28,673 nucleotides of DNA from a virus, in the IMG/VR virus record IMGVR_UViG_3300049216_000646, positions 1-28,673 of that record; one strand, given 5' to 3'. A model generated the notes under the pieces. That model made no database searches, was not told the origin of the DNA, and saw only the letters and a list, made by a program, of their open reading frames with translations. Position numbers and translations under genes: made by a program. How positions within the stretch are numbered: the first letter of the stretch is position 1; each line of letters begins with the position of its first letter. This document shows, piece by piece, positions 27,382 through 28,673 of this stretch.

Positions 27382-27705
27382 ATGTCAGAACCCGTCATCC
27401 TATCACTTCTGGAGGCTGCTAACTTCCTCGGTGTTCACCGCAACACCATCAACAGCCTCGTCCTGAAACATAAACTTCCTGCAAGAAAAATTGGTCGCCA
27501 GTGGCGCTTCGTGCGTGACGATCTTGTCTCGTACATCCAGCATGGTTACACACCTGCGAGTACACAAAATCAGCAGGAGGCACTATGCTCTATTCCCGCG
27601 ACGGTATCTGGTACGTCAAACTCTCAAAGCCGGACGGAGGAGTTGTTAGACACTCTGCTCGCACGGCCGACCGCAAAGCGGCGCAAGAATACCACGACCG
27701 CCTGA
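27382..27705 (+). CDS. Excisionase-type HTH protein
   Basis: A 107-residue protein, ATG at 27382, just after TAGTTAGC. Residues 6-55 form a winged HTH of the excisionase/MerR type: LSLLEAANFLGVHRNTINSL, LKHKLPARKIGRQWRFVRDD. The C-terminal half is polar with Ser/Thr/Gln and a basic end. It overlaps the integrase gene by 121 nt, longer than usual for the pair. It would direct excision together with the integrase. Confidence 0.85.
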   Translation: MSEPVILSLLEAANFLGVHRNTINSLVLKHKLPARKIGRQWRFVRDDLVSYIQHGYTPASTQNQQEALCSIPATVSGTSNSQSRTEELLDTLLARPTAKRRKNTTTA

Positions 27706-28673
27706 AAGTAAAACTCTGGGAGGTGGCCCGCCTCGGCGTCAAGCCTACCTATACCTGGGACGCCGCGGCGCTGCGATGGCTGCAAGAGCGGGACAGCAAG
27801 GCGAGCATTAGAGACGACAAGCAGCGTATCCGATGGTTGACTACTAAGTGGCGAGGCAAGACCCTGCAACAGATCACGCGCGATGAGGCCCACCAAACCA
27901 TAGCATCTTTAGAGGGTGTGACTGACCGCACCCGTGACCTCTATGTGGCGCTCGTCCGGGCCATCATGCGCCGGGCGATGCGCGTCTGGGAGTGGATCGA
28001 CACGGTGCCCGCCTATCAGACCTACGCCCCATCGAACGTGCGACGGGTTCGGTTCATTACACGGGACCAGTTCGACAACCTGCTGACCCACCTGCCACCC
28101 CACCAGCAGGATATAGTTCTGTTCGCAGTTTCGACAGGGCTGCGCAAAGCAAACATCACCGGGCTGCGATGGCCGGCAATCAGTCTTAACCACAAGCATC
28201 TGACGGTTGCCGGGGACGAGTCGAAGAACCGCGAGCCGCTGGGCATACCCCTCAACGACACCGCCATCGCTGTGCTGAGGAAGATGTATGCCGCGTACCA
28301 GGCCCGGTTGGAGAAAGACCCCAAAGCCCACAACTACGTGTTCACCTACCGAGGTAAGCCGATCTCGGAGGTCAACACTCGCGCGTGGAGTGTGGCGCTC
28401 CGCAAGGCAGGCATCGAGGATTTCCGGTGGCACGACTGGCGGCACACCTGGGCCTCATGGCACCGGCAGAGCGGCACCCCGACCTGGGCGCTGCAAGAGA
28501 TGGGTGGGTGGAAATCGGCCGAGATGGTGCGCCGGTACGCCCATGTGGCGACCGATCACCTGGCCGGTTTCGCCTCGAACGTGGAGTGGAAAAGTACACA
28601 GCCAGAGAAAACCGATACCCAAAAAGATACACACCCCTCTGAGGAGGCTCAGTCTGAGGTCGGGGTTCCTTGA
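27585..28673 (+). CDS. int: Tyrosine recombinase (phage integrase)
   Basis: A 362-residue integrase; ATG at 27585 has AGGAG six nt upstream. An N-terminal arm-type domain and a core-binding helical part (about 55-135) precede the catalytic domain: Arg187 (STGLRKANI), Lys214 region, His283-Arg286 (HDWRH), Trp309 (GGWKS) and nucleophile Tyr318 (RRYAH). The polar C-terminal tail (KTDTQKDTHPSEEAQ) is extra. It catalyses attachment-site recombination. The TGA stop is the last codon of the window; the attachment site is probably outside. Confidence 0.95.
   Translation: MLYSRDGIWYVKLSKPDGGVVRHSARTADRKAAQEYHDRLKVKLWEVARLGVKPTYTWDAAALRWLQERDSKASIRDDKQRIRWLTTKWRGKTLQQITRDEAHQTIASLEGVTDRTRDLYVALVRAIMRRAMRVWEWIDTVPAYQTYAPSNVRRVRFITRDQFDNLLTHLPPHQQDIVLFAVSTGLRKANITGLRWPAISLNHKHLTVAGDESKNREPLGIPLNDTAIAVLRKMYAAYQARLEKDPKAHNYVFTYRGKPISEVNTRAWSVALRKAGIEDFRWHDWRHTWASWHRQSGTPTWALQEMGGWKSAEMVRRYAHVATDHLAGFASNVEWKSTQPEKTDTQKDTHPSEEAQSEVGVP

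Overview
The window looks like most of a temperate tailed bacteriophage (or prophage) from a GC-rich bacterium, probably an alphaproteobacterium. That host guess rests only on GC content and codon use; no host gene is present. It has a T7/podovirus-like packaging set (large terminase, long portal, scaffold-like fragment), a family A DNA polymerase, and an excisionase/integrase pair. The integrase stop codon is the last base of the window. The left edge cuts a scaffold-like gene, so major capsid and tail genes must lie outside.

Layout. The left arm (1-8457) is read on the minus strand as one tightly coupled late operon: TerS-like protein, large terminase, small structural-type protein, membrane and holin-like proteins, lipoprotein, papain-like protein, portal, GH24 endolysin, a small helical protein and the start of a scaffold. 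Nearly every junction is an ATGA, TTGA or TAATG overlap. A divergent control region (8458-8852) separates it from the right arm, which is read on the plus strand. The right arm begins with an unrecognised 222-aa protein and a strong terminator, then about 0.9 kb of non-coding, repeat-rich, AT-rich DNA (9522-10484). Next comes a long block of small early-type genes (10485-16543), including two related HTH-like proteins and three tandem paralogs. It is followed by a MoxR-type AAA+ ATPase operon that ends with a HExxH plus VWA protein (16688-21206). The last block is DNA metabolism (21371-28673): HicA-like protein, DNA polymerase, DUF6378 protein, proteasome-like Ntn hydrolase, Cas4/RecB-like nuclease, DHH phosphoesterase, VRR-NUC nuclease, excisionase and integrase.

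The most striking feature is regulatory. Thirteen copies of an 18-bp palindrome (consensus NATTAACCRYGGTTAATC) lie in gene junctions between 8641 and 19588 and nowhere in the left arm. Most sit directly in front of a ribosome binding site, and several supply the stop codon of the preceding gene. A second element, TGTTAGC/GCTAACA, lies inside the -35/-10 spacer of several sigma70-like promoters (TTGACA-N17-TAnnnT) and also forms inverted repeats at other junctions. Together they suggest a phage-wide repressor or stoperator-like network. Three simple-sequence repeats, (TG)23, (ACCCCC)6 and (GGAMAC)12-type hexamers, within 3.3 kb are also unusual for a phage.
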